Shown here: positions 54,691 through 64,000 of the stretch, one piece after another
Numbering within the stretch: the first letter of the stretch is position 1
How the letters are laid out: each line of letters begins with the position of its first letter
NCBI GenBank assembly: GCA_951799405.1
Contig: OX637345.1
Coordinates: 7,812,001 to 7,876,000 of the forward strand
Origin: Agapetus fuscipes
Lineage: Eukaryota > Arthropoda > Insecta > Trichoptera > Glossosomatidae
DNA length: 64,000 nt
Direction of reading: 5' to 3'
The notes under the pieces: model-generated
What the model saw: only the letters and a program-made list of their open reading frames with translations
Databases searched by the model: none
Told to the model about the DNA's origin: nothing
Made by a program: the position numbers and the translations under genes

Positions 54691-57600
54691 TGTTTCGTCC
54701 CGGAACAGTCTTGACTCTGTGTAGGTAGGGGCATGCTGATCCACGTCGACACCCTGTGGTCAGGAAGAAGTGGCAGTCCACGGATTTCTCCCCACTGGCT
54801 CTCGGCTGCGCTTGCTCGCAGCACACCATGACGCTGATGCCGACTCCCGAGAACACTGCTTCAATCATACTCCGGATTATCCGCCAGTCTCGATTAGCGC
54901 GGCCGCCACCCATCTTCGGTATTGCCAGACGCGCCTGCTGATCCTCCAACATGTAGTCACGCAGCTCAACAAGGCCGTCCCACAATGCCTTGTAGTCCTC
55001 TTCCAGGTTGCTGGAATCCGGGACAACCAGGCAGTATGCTTGTTGACGCCCCTTCGGTAGTCTCAGAGCTCTTCCTTGCGGGCTGCTCGAGGGTTGCGGT
55101 TCTCCGAATTTGTATCGGAAGACCCGTGCAATTCCTCTAGACATATCTAGATCTTCCGGTACACTGCATGCCAGTGTGTGGTCCCTAGTGACCTCAAATA
55201 AGTCCTTGTGGACTTCTGTGGTCACTCCATGGCGAAACTTCTGCCCTGCCTTCGCGTTCTCCCAAAACGTCTCAAAGGCTGGTGATCTTTCGGATGCGAC
55301 GCACTGTCGTACTTTTTGGGCTGGTTGGTCATCATTATTGCCTAGGTATGGTGAGAGGCGATTGTAGTGCACGACCCTTGGTTTTCCGTTTGGTCTCTTT
55401 TTTATGCGGTAGACCACATCGTTGATGCGCTCCAAGATCTCGTACGGCCCGTCCCAGGAACGTTGAAGTTTCGGACAGTATCCTTGGCGCCTCTTGGGGT
55501 CAAAAAGCCACACCCAGTCACCAGCTTTGTACCCCATGCTGTCAGCTCTGGTGTCATAGCGCTCCTTCATTTGATCGCTGGCTTCCCCGATGTTCATGCG
55601 GACCTGATCATGGATGTCATCCAGCCTCCTGCGAAGGTCTGTCACATAGTCTTCTCCGGCTAGGTCTTCACCTGGTTTGCAGCCAAATTTGAGATCACAA
55701 GGAAGTCGCATTTCTCGCCCAAACAGTATGCTGCTGGGAGTCTTCTTCGTCGTTTCCTGAACAGCCGACCGGTAAGCCAATAAGAACAAAGGCAGATGTC
55801 GGTCCCAGTCCCGCTGATGGCTGGACACTACTTTGGCTAAGTACCTCCCCACGGTACGGTTCATCCTTTCCACCATTCCATCAGACTGTGGATGTAGCGC
55901 AGTGGTCCTGGTCTTGTAGATCCCTAGCCGCTCACACATTTGCTGGAAGATAGCAGCTTCAAAGTTCCTTCCCTGATCAGAATGTAATTCCAGGGGTACG
56001 CCAAACCTGCTGATAAATTCGGTAACTAGAACTTCAGTCACGGTTACGGCCTCTTGGTTAGGGATTGAGTAAGCTTCCACCCACTTGCTGAAGTAATCCA
56101 TCACCACCATGATGTACTTGTTACCCTTCTCAGTTGTAGGAAATGGGCCAGCTATGTCGATGGCAATTCTTTCAAAGGGGCTGCCAACATTGTACTGACG
56201 CATTGGTGCTCGCCTTTTCCTTTGCGGTCCATTGGCCGTTGCACAGGTTACACATTTTCGACACCAATCTTTGACGTCTTCGCTGCAGTTGATCCAGTAA
56301 AATCGCTCTTTCACTTTCTCCAGCGTCTTCTTAACGCCTAGATGTCCTCCAGAAGTTCCTCCATGCAGCAGTCCAAGGATTTCCGGTACTCGGCTCCTCG
56401 GAACGAGGGTTTGCTTTCTTCTAAGTGTGCCGTCTTCCTTCTCGATCTTTCGTTTCAGAAACCCTCCTTCTATCACTATGGATCCCCATTGAGCCCAATA
56501 AGCCTTGACAGTTGGTGATAAGGGGGCGAGTTTTTCCCAGGTTGGCCTTTCTCCTTCTCGCGCCCATTCCATCACATACTTCAAGTCCGGATCATTCAGT
56601 TGGTCTTGCGCCAATTTTTCATCTTGCCAGTCCTCATCTTCGGTGGTCGTCCTTTGGACAATTGCTACCTTGTCCTCCATCTTGCTGCAATGTTTGCAGT
56701 CACTGGCGCATGGTCGTCTGGATAATGCATCCGCATTTCGATGAAGCGTGCCAGGTCTATGTTCGGAGTCATAATCATACTCCTGGAGCCTTTCAATCCA
56801 TCTAGCCACTTGCCCTTCTGGGTTTTTGAATTTCAGAAGCCAAACCAGTGCAGCATGATCAGTCCGTAGTGTGAATTTTCTCCCGTACAAGTATTTGCGG
56901 AAGTGTTCCACTGATTTTATCACGGCAAGAAGCTCTCGTCTGGTCACGCAATAATTTCGTTCTGGCTTGGAAAGCACTTTACTGAAGTAACCCAGAACAG
57001 TCTCATGCCCATCCTGTATTTGGGAAAGGACGCCTCCTATCCCCACATTACTAGCGTCGGTATCCAGGATGAACTTTCCATCTTTTCGTGGGTAGCTCAA
57101 GATGGGGGCACTTGTTAATCTTCCCTTCAGCTCTTCAAATGCTTGTGCGCAGGAATCACTCCAATGGAAGCGAGTGTTTTCTTCCGTAAGCTTGGTGAGC
57201 GGTTTTGCAATGTCCGCAAATCTTGGCACAAACCTCCTGTAATAAGTGCACAGCCCCAGGAAACTCCTAGTTTCATGTTTGTCCTTCAGCACGGGCCAGT
57301 CTCTTACTGCCTTGATTTTGGCAGGGTCAACTTCAACTCCACGTTGAGAAACTATGTGTCCCAGGTAATTTACTTGTTTCTTGAACAGGTTACACTTTTT
57401 CGGGTTGAGCTTCAGTCCAGCGTCTTGTAGTCGCCCGAAAACTTGCTCCAGATTTCTCAACTGATGGTTGAAGTCCTTTCCCAGGATGATTATGTCATCC
57501 AAGTATACCAGGCAGGTTTCCCATGACAGTCCTCGCAGCACATTCTCCATCAGCCTTTCAAACGTGGCGGGGGCATTGCATAAGCCAAATGGCATCACGG

Positions 57601-60289
57601 TGAACTGCCAAAGTCCAGATCCAGTCGAGAATGCAGTTTTCTCCTTATCTTTGGCATCCAATTCAACTTGCCAGTAGCCACTTTTCAGGTCCAATGTGGA
57701 AAAAATGGTGCATCCTGCCAATGTGTCCAAGGTGTCGTCAATCCTTGGCAGAGGGTAACTATCCTTTTTCGTAACATCGTTGAGCAGTCTGTAGTCCACA
57801 CAAAATCTCGTGGTACCATCCTTCTTTTTCACCAGTACCACCGGGGATGTCCAAGGGCTACTTGATGGTTCTATGATGCCATCCTTGCTCATGTCTTTGA
57901 TGATCTTGTCAGCTTCTTCCCGCTTTGCAAAGGGTAGTCTTCTTGGAGCCTGTTTTATTGGTCTCGCTTCTCCGGTGTCTATGCTATGTCGCACTACCTT
58001 GGTTCTTCCCAGACGGCCATTAGAGTCCTCGAAAATGTTCTGGTAGCGGCAGATCAAACTCCTCACTCTCCGTTTGTTTTCCTCGGTTAGACCTTGGGAA
58101 GCGTCGTGGACCAGGGCTTCCAATTGTGTTGACAATTTGTTTCCTTCGCATGACATGTTTGTCATCTGTTGCACAATGGAAGTTATCCTCTCACATCTGC
58201 CCAAAACAAAACCTTCATTCATTTTAACTGGGTAGCTGTTCACATTCATGATCTTGACAGGAATGGTCTCCTTTGCGCGAATCACTGTTCTTGCCACCAT
58301 GACTCCTTTGTTAACATTGTCCATGTTCTCCGGTTCTATCATACAGATTTGGTCATTTGTACTACTGGAATCCAGGCGGGCACTCACTATCATCTCGGAT
58401 CGCCCCTTCACTTCGGTATTCTTGGCTAGGATAACACGTGCAGCCAGTTCTTTCCGTCTTTGCAGGATGACTTCTTCATTTCCAATTTTAATGGACCCTT
58501 TCTTTAAATTTAAACTGCACCCAAATCTGTCCAGTATGTCCATTCCCAATATAACGTCTTCTTCAATGTTGGCCACCAACGTCCGATGATCAAAAGTGGT
58601 GCTGCCAATTTGGAAGGTGGCAATCGTCTCCCCATACACCTGTGCTGACTCTCCCGTGGCGGTGTGCAGAGACCACTTTGTTGGTGCAATCTGCTTACCT
58701 CGTGCCACTATGTCGCGTCTCAGAATTGTCCTGGTTGCTCCCGTGTCCACCAGTAGTTCACGAGTTACTCCATCTATTATGCCATTGATAAAAATGCTGC
58801 TGGCTTTTCCTCTCACGGTCGCGACAGTAGCAGCAGATTTCAGGGCCTCTCCAGCGTGGGTCAACGGTTGCCCCTTCCCATTAACCCTTTCTAGTTTTCC
58901 GCAGCCTGTCCTGGGTTTCTGAGGCTTGGGACACTTGGTGCTAAGGTGGCCCAGCTGTCCGCAGTTCCAGCAGCGTGGGTCTCGTCTTCGAGGTCTCAGA
59001 CGTTCCAGCACTTTTTCAATTAGCTCCTCGGTTGTAGGTAGCTTGACCTCCTCTGCCTCGACTGCACGAACCCTGGCGTGGCCCCTGATGGACTGTTTGA
59101 CAGCCTCAAACTCGAGAGCTTGGCTGAGCGCCTCGTTCAAAGCCTTGGGATGGGCCAGTTTTACGGCCTGTTGCGTCTCCCATTCCCGCAATCCATTTAG
59201 GAACTTGTCCACTGCCAAGCTCTCACAGATGTCGTCGGAGGCTGTCGGGTAAGCGTCTCGTACCAGGCGGGCGATGTCCATTTCAAACTCCTGGAGGCTC
59301 TCGTTGGGCTTCTGCACCCTTGTGTTCAGCTGCGACTTGTACAGCTGCTCCAGGCACTTGTGGCCATAGCGCATATCCAAGCGCTGCTTCAGCTGCCCAA
59401 AGTCACCACGGTTGTCCAGGGGTATGGCCTGCAGAACCCTGAGAGCGTCTCCTCGGAGCGACAGGCTGAGAACCGAAGCCTTCTTCTGCTGGCTCCAGGC
59501 TCCCATCATGGCAGCCGTCTCAAAGAGGGTCAAATACTCCTCCCACGACGTCTTCCCGTCGAAGGTCGGAAGGTTGTGCTTCGACAGCGAAGGGTCGTCA
59601 TCCCCTCTAGTGACCCTGGTTGGAGTTGAGCATCCCTGGTCGGTCTCCTCGTGAAGGCCGTCTTTGGGGGATATTCTGGTGGACTCCATCTGGCACTTGT
59701 CAACCAGCTCGGCACGCAGACGGTCCTCCAGGCTTGATATACGAGTCTCCATTTCCCCCTTCAGGGCTGTCATCTTCTCTTCCATTTCTCCTTTCAGGGT
59801 TGTGAGATTTCGGGACACCTTTTCCTCCAGATTCCTGGCGTTGTCAGCCATTTCCACCTTCAGGTCGGTCACCACTTCCTTCAGGTTGGTGGTCATCTTC
59901 TCCTCCAGCCCAGTCATCTTCTCCTCCAGCCCGGTCAGGTCCTCCTTCAGGGTCTTGGCGTTGTCAGCGATCTTCTCCTCCAGCCCGGTCAGGTTCTCCT
60001 GCAGGGTCTTCGAAGTGTCGGCCATCTCCACTTTCAGTCCTGTGAGGCCTTCTTGCAAATTCTTGGAGCTCTCCATAATGCTAGTGTTGAGTTCTTCAAG
60101 GGCGCGGTCTCCTCCAGATGCCATGACAAAGTATGCCGGGTCTTCGCCTGATTGTTCCAAGGCCTCTATGAGGCGTGCTTGTAAGGCTGCCTTTCCTCCT
60201 GAGGTCTCCAGGTCCCTCTCCAGAAGCTCATTTTTAAGCTCAGTGACTTTGAGGTCCTTGACGTTTACTTTGGTTGCCATTTTTTTCAA
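54674..60289 (-). CDS. Gag-Pro-Pol polyprotein with SAP, macrodomain and CCCH zinc finger
   Basis: One 1871-codon frame without frameshift between gag and pol. Residues about 10-45 resemble a SAP DNA-binding motif (LKVTELKNELLERDLETSGG); 60-195 are a coiled coil with repeated LTGLEEKM-like units; about 235-405 a gag capsid-like region. The CCHC knuckle is C440-C443-H448-C453. Protease has DTGA at 515-518. RT contains MPFGLCNAPATFERLM and YLDD (929-932). RNase H has LDTDAS (1075-1080). Integrase has its zinc-binding His/Cys region (1309-1349) and D1378, D1438, E1474, followed by a GPY-type module near 1613. Beyond this, about 1693-1823 matches a TARG1/OARD1-like macrodomain (DLFEV, DLDMSRGIARVFRYKFGE, AIPKMGGG, DWRIIRSMIEAVF), and C1839-C1847-C1853-H1857 form a CCCH zinc finger. 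The Asp usual after GCG-L in TARG1 is replaced, so hydrolysis is doubtful but binding possible. Known Gypsy elements normally end after integrase. Confidence 0.96.
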   Translation of the reverse strand: MKKMATKVNVKDLKVTELKNELLERDLETSGGKAALQARLIEALEQSGEDPAYFVMASGGDRALEELNTSIMESSKNLQEGLTGLKVEMADTSKTLQENLTGLEEKIADNAKTLKEDLTGLEEKMTGLEEKMTTNLKEVVTDLKVEMADNARNLEEKVSRNLTTLKGEMEEKMTALKGEMETRISSLEDRLRAELVDKCQMESTRISPKDGLHEETDQGCSTPTRVTRGDDDPSLSKHNLPTFDGKTSWEEYLTLFETAAMMGAWSQQKKASVLSLSLRGDALRVLQAIPLDNRGDFGQLKQRLDMRYGHKCLEQLYKSQLNTRVQKPNESLQEFEMDIARLVRDAYPTASDDICESLAVDKFLNGLREWETQQAVKLAHPKALNEALSQALEFEAVKQSIRGHARVRAVEAEEVKLPTTEELIEKVLERLRPRRRDPRCWNCGQLGHLSTKCPKPQKPRTGCGKLERVNGKGQPLTHAGEALKSAATVATVRGKASSIFINGIIDGVTRELLVDTGATRTILRRDIVARGKQIAPTKWSLHTATGESAQVYGETIATFQIGSTTFDHRTLVANIEEDVILGMDILDRFGCSLNLKKGSIKIGNEEVILQRRKELAARVILAKNTEVKGRSEMIVSARLDSSSTNDQICMIEPENMDNVNKGVMVARTVIRAKETIPVKIMNVNSYPVKMNEGFVLGRCERITSIVQQMTNMSCEGNKLSTQLEALVHDASQGLTEENKRRVRSLICRYQNIFEDSNGRLGRTKVVRHSIDTGEARPIKQAPRRLPFAKREEADKIIKDMSKDGIIEPSSSPWTSPVVLVKKKDGTTRFCVDYRLLNDVTKKDSYPLPRIDDTLDTLAGCTIFSTLDLKSGYWQVELDAKDKEKTAFSTGSGLWQFTVMPFGLCNAPATFERLMENVLRGLSWETCLVYLDDIIILGKDFNHQLRNLEQVFGRLQDAGLKLNPKKCNLFKKQVNYLGHIVSQRGVEVDPAKIKAVRDWPVLKDKHETRSFLGLCTYYRRFVPRFADIAKPLTKLTEENTRFHWSDSCAQAFEELKGRLTSAPILSYPRKDGKFILDTDASNVGIGGVLSQIQDGHETVLGYFSKVLSKPERNYCVTRRELLAVIKSVEHFRKYLYGRKFTLRTDHAALVWLLKFKNPEGQVARWIERLQEYDYDSEHRPGTLHRNADALSRRPCASDCKHCSKMEDKVAIVQRTTTEDEDWQDEKLAQDQLNDPDLKYVMEWAREGERPTWEKLAPLSPTVKAYWAQWGSIVIEGGFLKRKIEKEDGTLRRKQTLVPRSRVPEILGLLHGGTSGGHLGVKKTLEKVKERFYWINCSEDVKDWCRKCVTCATANGPQRKRRAPMRQYNVGSPFERIAIDIAGPFPTTEKGNKYIMVVMDYFSKWVEAYSIPNQEAVTVTEVLVTEFISRFGVPLELHSDQGRNFEAAIFQQMCERLGIYKTRTTALHPQSDGMVERMNRTVGRYLAKVVSSHQRDWDRHLPLFLLAYRSAVQETTKKTPSSILFGREMRLPCDLKFGCKPGEDLAGEDYVTDLRRRLDDIHDQVRMNIGEASDQMKERYDTRADSMGYKAGDWVWLFDPKRRQGYCPKLQRSWDGPYEILERINDVVYRIKKRPNGKPRVVHYNRLSPYLGNNDDQPAQKVRQCVASERSPAFETFWENAKAGQKFRHGVTTEVHKDLFEVTRDHTLACSVPEDLDMSRGIARVFRYKFGEPQPSSSPQGRALRLPKGRQQAYCLVVPDSSNLEEDYKALWDGLVELRDYMLEDQQARLAIPKMGGGRANRDWRIIRSMIEAVFSGVGISVMVCCEQAQPRASGEKSVDCHFFLTTGCRRGSACPYLHRVKTVPGRNSLGGG
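54821..55213 (-). other. Macrodomain-coding segment of the Gypsy polyprotein
   Basis: Codes for residues about 1693-1823. The order of conserved blocks (DLF near the first strand, a G-I-A-x-x-F-x-x-K-F-G helix, a hydrophobic strand AYCLVVPD, and IPKMGGG followed by W and a helix ending in VF) follows the ALC1/TARG1 group of macrodomains, which bind or remove ADP-ribose. Confidence 0.85.
60155..60262 (-). other. SAP-domain-coding segment of the Gypsy polyprotein
   Basis: Codes for residues about 10-45: VKDLKVTELKNELLERDL, ETSGGKAALQARLIEAL, the two-helix SAP pattern with the conserved Gly-K-x-x-L. SAP domains bind DNA, often AT-rich scaffold regions. Confidence 0.75.
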
Positions 60290-60932
60290 AATTTACTTCA
60301 AAACAAAAATATTTTTAAATTTATTTAATACAAGTTTTGAGTTTTATATATATAGCTGTTTTGAATACGTACTTTAGCAAAATAATAATTTATCTGATTA
60401 CACTGATTGGTAGGTACTGTCTTTTAATATTTATTTTTAATTCACCAATATTTTTTTAACATAATAATGTCTGATAGTACATAATTATTTATTTCGTCTC
60501 AAGTCTTTCAAACACACAGGTAGGTACTTAATGTAGGTACATTCACACACTTGTAAACAAAGGATAGTTATTCAAAAACTTTTTCTCGATGAATCTGGAA
60601 CGTTCTTTTGTAATATTTTTCAAGATTTTTTATTTATTTATTTTATTTTTTTAATCACACACAATAATAAAAAAAAAACTATGGTCCAATTTGATGACTT
60701 TCTCAATGCGGTAAAATAGTCATTATGTTATGTCCAGAATTATGTTCCATATGATGTTCCAGAATTTATAAGCAACTTGCTTTTGCGTCTTTTCTTTTAA
60801 CAAAAATTTATTTAAACACTTGTTTTCACAAAAGTCAGTTCACACAAAGTTCAATTTGAATAAAGTTCATTTTAACACTATTTAATTTATTTTATTTATT
60901 TTTAGACAGAAGATCTTAATTTTTCTTGACAA
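60290..60932 (-). other. Leader of the Gypsy element between binding site and ORF
   Basis: About 640 bp, AT-rich, without a coding frame. It would hold packaging signals, none of which can be recognised by eye. Confidence 0.6.
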
Positions 60933-60949
60933 TTCCGCACCTGACGCCA
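60933..60949 (-). other. Primer-binding site of the Gypsy element
   Basis: Two bases inside the 5' LTR, the minus strand reads TGGCGTCAGGTGCGGAA, beginning with TGG as expected for pairing with a tRNA 3' CCA end. I cannot assign the tRNA with confidence. Confidence 0.8.
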
Positions 60950-60951
60950 AT

Positions 60952-61417
60952 TGTTACGAAATTAGGGTTCAATTGTCTTCAAATTAAAAATACACAGGTC
61001 TTCTTCAATAGTTATTTATTTTACACAGTTACAAAATTTATTTTCACACTACTTTCTCGATTATTCCACTTGGTTTTGGTTCACTGATCAGATGACTTCG
61101 ATGTGTTTGTAAGTCTCTATGATACTGGCCGCTCTGCAGGCCATTCCCACCCTTTATACTCTTTAGAGTAGTATGATCTAGACCTAAAGTCGCTAGACGG
61201 TTCCAGAGCAATTATTACTTCTCGATGATTCACGTACTACCTAGACACAACCAAAATCCTACCTACAAATGTAATACAGTATTCCTATAATTATAACAAA
61301 TACCTACTTAGCCTAGAGAATTCTTATAACTATAACTATCCATACTTATTTCAATATTTATATTTACATAACACTATAACTACCCATACTTATTTCAATA
61401 TTTATATTTACATAACA
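60952..61417 (-). repeat. 5' LTR of the Gypsy element
   Basis: 466 bp, no difference from the 3' LTR noticed on reading both through. Its own-strand start is at 61417. Confidence 0.97.
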
Positions 61418-61640
61418 ATATGCATTCTCACAAGCAGACAGGTATAAGTTCGCGCTTGCACACGCCGCATGCGGACAACATAAAAACCCAAATCTCAAAT
61501 GAACGTACACCCTGCAACTCTAGCCGACCATCCCTGAAACAGGGGTGCCATTGGCAAAGTGAACGATTTTCTACAGAATGGGTGGTCAGCCGCATACCAA
61601 CCTAAGTCGAGGAACATATACAACAAGTTACATATTTAAA
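61418..61640 (+). repeat. Family A short repeat, right part
   Basis: Resumes ATATGCATTCTCACAAGCAG, the exact continuation of the family consensus after CATTATAT at 54207. It ends ACCAACCTAAGTCGAGGAAC. Confidence 0.88.
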
Positions 61641-61771
61641 TCACAAATAAAAATATGTATACACAACCTATAAGTTAATGAAACATAGACAATAAATAAT
61701 TAAGGGCTAAATTAAATAAAATCAAAACCTTTTATGAGGAAGGGGGGATATTTTCATTGTGAAGAGTTGCA

Positions 61772-61860
61772 TGCCCGGTTGATAGCTTAGTAGGTAGAAT
61801 GCTCGCGTTCAATGTTAGAGGGCTAGGGTTCGATCCCCACAAAGGTATCAACCAAGATCT
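61772..61860 (+). repeat. Family B SINE, head fragment
   Basis: CCGGTTGATAGCTTAGTAGG (A box) and GGGTTCGATCCCCACAAAGG (B box), then cut off. Confidence 0.8.
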
Positions 61861-61949
61861 AAAAGGAACCCTGGAGGCGGATCAATATCCTCAGTAATGA
61901 TGCCGACTATTTGAAAAGAGAGAAGTCTATCTGAAACGAAACGAAACGC

Positions 61950-62218
61950 AACGCAATTTAGCTACACATATAGTGCAACTTTGTAACGCGATGTCCCTGA
62001 AGTGCCAACCAATTCTTTGAGAAGGGGCGGTTTTCTTTCTCCCCAGGGGGCAGGTTCTTATTGTGAAGGCTGAGCAAAATTTGGCGTTGCTATAGTTTTA
62101 AGCTTAAAGATGAAATAAACAGAAAAACGGAAAATCTTTCTGGTACTTTTGGTGGAAATTGAATCTCTGTCGTTGGCATGGAACGCAAGCGTTCTACCAA
62201 TTGAGCTCTCGACCGGAC
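61950..62218 (-). repeat. Family B tRNA-derived SINE
   Basis: On the minus strand GTCCGGTCGAGAGCTCAATT with GGTAGAACGCTTGCG, decayed B box, tail GTAGCTAAATTGCG. Confidence 0.8.
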
Positions 62219-62337
62219 TATACACAGGGATGATATTAGGAAGATTCAGTAGAGACTGGTAGACTTTGAGTCCAAATTTTCAATTCTACACTAAAATGTA
62301 TCATGTTTTGACTTGTAACAATTTTTCTTTGATTGAA

Positions 62338-62370
62338 AGAAATTGTTCTACCAACTGAGCTATCCGCGGT
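62338..62370 (-). repeat. Family B SINE, very short head fragment
   Basis: Minus strand GCGGATAGCTCAGTTGGTAG, then AACAATTTC. Only the A-box region remains. Confidence 0.5.
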
Positions 62371-62751
62371 TTTGCAACTTTGATTACAGATGTTAATTTT
62401 ATTGTTAAACATCAAGGTAAAATTATAAATTAACCAAAATATCTAAAACTGACGTGTTTTTGTGAAACCGGCTTTGAATGATGACTCATCACAATTTCCA
62501 TGACTAAAATGTTTTGTTTTTGTTTTTCTCCGTTTCGACAAAAAAAGTATGGAATCTAAAGCAGCGCCTCTAGTGCGCGTTTAAGTTTATATTCATTTAT
62601 TGTAAAACGCTGTGGTTGAGTTTTTATACTTGGGGTACTGTTTACGAAATGCAAGAAACCATTATAAGCAGAAATGGTGTTTTAAGCGTAAAATAATTAT
62701 AACTAGCCGCAATTGGAGATCTTCAAATTATTGCAATTTATGCTTTAGTGC

Positions 62752-63082
62752 GGTCTATAGCTCAGTTGGTAGAGTGCTTGCATTCCATGACGTTCGGGTT
62801 CGAATCCCAACCGAGGGTGACAACAATGATTTCCCGTTTCGGTGTTTATTTCAAACCCCAAAATAAAATACCGACAAGGTTTACTCTGCCTTCATAAGAA
62901 ATGAGTAACAGCATTCTCGGGAGCTGGTAATCCCCCACTTCAACCGAAGTGGTTGGCGTAAGGCCGCCCCCCTTACCTGTAAAAATAAGTAGGTTCCCAA
63001 TCGCCACATGCGATCCCTTCAAGGATAACGCGGAAAGAAGTTACACTATATATGTAGCTTAGTTGCATTCTTGTTGTTTTTT
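62752..63082 (+). repeat. Family B tRNA-derived SINE, full length
   Basis: The best copy in the window: GGTCTATAGCTCAGTTGGTA, GGGTTCGAATCCCAACCGAG, AATGATTTCCCGTTTCGGTG, AGAAATGAGTAACAG, GAAGTGGTTGGCGTAAGGCC and tail ATATATGTAGCTTAGTTGC plus a T-rich end. Confidence 0.92.
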
Positions 63083-63129
63083 TTTAACTTATTAAATATC
63101 ACGCAAAACATATTGACTGTTTGTAATTC

Positions 63130-63355
63130 CTAGACTTATGGGTTGGTAATTTGGAATGAAGCTGACCACCCATACTGTAAAAAAATATTCACTTTGCCAA
63201 CGTCACCCCTGTTTCAAGGAAGGTCGACAAAAGTTGCAGGGCTTATGCTCATTTGTGGCTTGGATTTTCATTTGTAAGTATACATCTGTTTGTGGGCATT
63301 CATTTTCATATGAATTTTAAATGTGATTATATCTTTGCAACTTAGATTATAGATT
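63130..63355 (-). repeat. Family A short repeat
   Basis: Reverse copy from CCTAGACTTATGGGTTGG to GCAACTTAGATTATAGATTA. Confidence 0.82.
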
Positions 63356-63921
63356 ATGTACCAAAATGTATGAGGGCGTCGTGTGAGCTGTAAATAAGTC
63401 ACTACTTAAGTAATAGTTGTTCTATAAAAATCTGATAAATATTCAAATTTCTAGAATACGTTTTCCTAAGAACGAACGGATAGCCGTTTGGTACATATTT
63501 GGTGATTACGAAGTGGGTACTAGCATATCGGGTGAAAATGAATGTGGAGCGCTCGGCTGACCCGCAATACCAACAGTGATTAGAAAAAATGTTGTAACGT
63601 CGCCCTGTCCATGACTCACTACTTATGTATGCGCCTCTCTGCTCGTGCACCGCATAGCAGCGTACCAGCTACTATGGCTAGGGTGTTCATAAAAGATAGG
63701 CCTCAATGGGACTCTTAGGCCCAGTATCATATGTGACTTTAAACTAATAAAGTAACTTCACACACGATTGACATAAGTGCATGATTTTAATTATTTTATT
63801 TGAACGTAATATTTTAATATATGGTGCGATCCTATACGATCAATGAACTCCTTAGTCTGAGAAGACATAACCCTGTCTGTCACATTGAAGTGAGCGGTTG
63901 TGTCGGGAGGGTAGTGTAGAG

Positions 63922-64000
63922 CAGCGGTTGCCAAAGTGGTGGTCCGCGAGAAAATTTCGCTGGTCCGCAGAAATATGTGGAATATACTTACTCATCATGT
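63922..64000 (+). mobile_element. hAT-type MITE, second copy, cut by the window end
   Basis: CAGCGGTTGCCAAAGTGGTG and GTCCGCGAGAAAATTTCGCT match the copy at 26978-27266 base for base over about the first 55 bases. The right end is outside the window. Confidence 0.85.

Larger units (their letters stand above)
54208..61417 (-). mobile_element. Complete Ty3/Gypsy-type LTR retrotransposon with macrodomain
   Basis: A 7210-bp element with 466-bp direct LTRs that appear identical. It is flanked by ATAT on both sides (54204-54207 and 61418-61421), a 4-bp target duplication. On its own strand the order is LTR, primer-binding site, leader of about 640 bp, one gag-pro-pol ORF, purine tract, LTR. The pol order PR-RT-RNase H-IN marks it as Ty3/Gypsy. 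There is no env-like frame. It sits inside a family A repeat copy. The intact ORF and equal LTRs indicate a very recent insertion. Confidence 0.97.
61418..64000. other. Repeat-rich region to the window end
   Basis: Family A and B copies and the start of a hAT MITE are listed separately. The stretch 63365-63920 resembles 49905-49950 at its start (TGAGGGCGT.GTG.GAGCTG) but shows no gene. Confidence 0.5.

Noticed and set aside
59664..60377. 237-codon plus-strand frame opposite gag
   Set aside because: A shadow of the repetitive coiled-coil coding region of the Gypsy polyprotein; low-complexity Ser/Phe composition and no domain.
62752..62830. Functional tRNA gene
   Set aside because: A and B boxes are present, but the acceptor and anticodon stems do not form and the same head recurs in many SINE copies.

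Overview
This is a stretch of an AT-rich, intron-containing arthropod genome, most likely an insect. The evidence is the set of spliced animal housekeeping genes, an insomniac/KCTD5-type gene, a tandem pair of FucTC-like fucosyltransferases, and arthropod-style Penelope, hAT, Ty3/Gypsy and SINE families. The species cannot be fixed from the sequence; the frequent TAGGTAC-type motifs resemble some hemipteran and lepidopteran genomes, but this is only an impression.

Layout of host genes. (1) 959-7582, minus: EMC3, a subunit of the ER membrane protein insertase, in three exons. Its second intron is swollen by a Penelope / hAT / Penelope composite. (2) 12732-13448, minus: KCTD5/insomniac in two exons, a BTB adaptor of Cullin-3 ligases. 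(3) 13797-14428, plus: a small unrecognised two-exon gene (94 aa) head-to-head with KCTD5. (4) 15620-30648 and 34316-39705, plus: two tandem alpha-1,3-fucosyltransferase (GT10) genes with identical exon phases. The second has a long heptad-repeat stem and a changed active-site motif. (5) 41990-42443, minus: LAMTOR2, a roadblock subunit of the Ragulator complex. (6) 43674-43851, plus: the first coding exon of an unrecognised membrane-protein gene whose other exons are not visible here.

The rest is mostly mobile DNA. The outstanding element is a 7.2-kb Ty3/Gypsy-type LTR retrotransposon (54208-61417, minus strand). Its LTRs look identical by eye, it has a 4-bp target duplication, and it carries one intact 1871-codon ORF. 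The polyprotein starts with a SAP domain and coiled coil. After integrase it ends in a TARG1/OARD1-like ADP-ribose macrodomain followed by a CCCH zinc finger, a combination I do not recognise from standard Gypsy elements. It sits inside an older copy of the commonest local short repeat (family A).

Other mobile DNA includes Penelope pieces carrying hammerhead-ribozyme motifs of three types, two 706-bp perfect-looking foldback MITEs with TTAA ends, a hAT MITE with an 8-bp target duplication, several TIR MITEs, RTE-like and R1-like LINE 3' fragments, a 5S rRNA pseudogene, and three abundant short families (A: unclassified; B and C: tRNA-derived). Several of these short repeats lie at splice sites of the fucosyltransferase genes, and in one case a SINE tail appears to supply the polypyrimidine tract of a splice acceptor.
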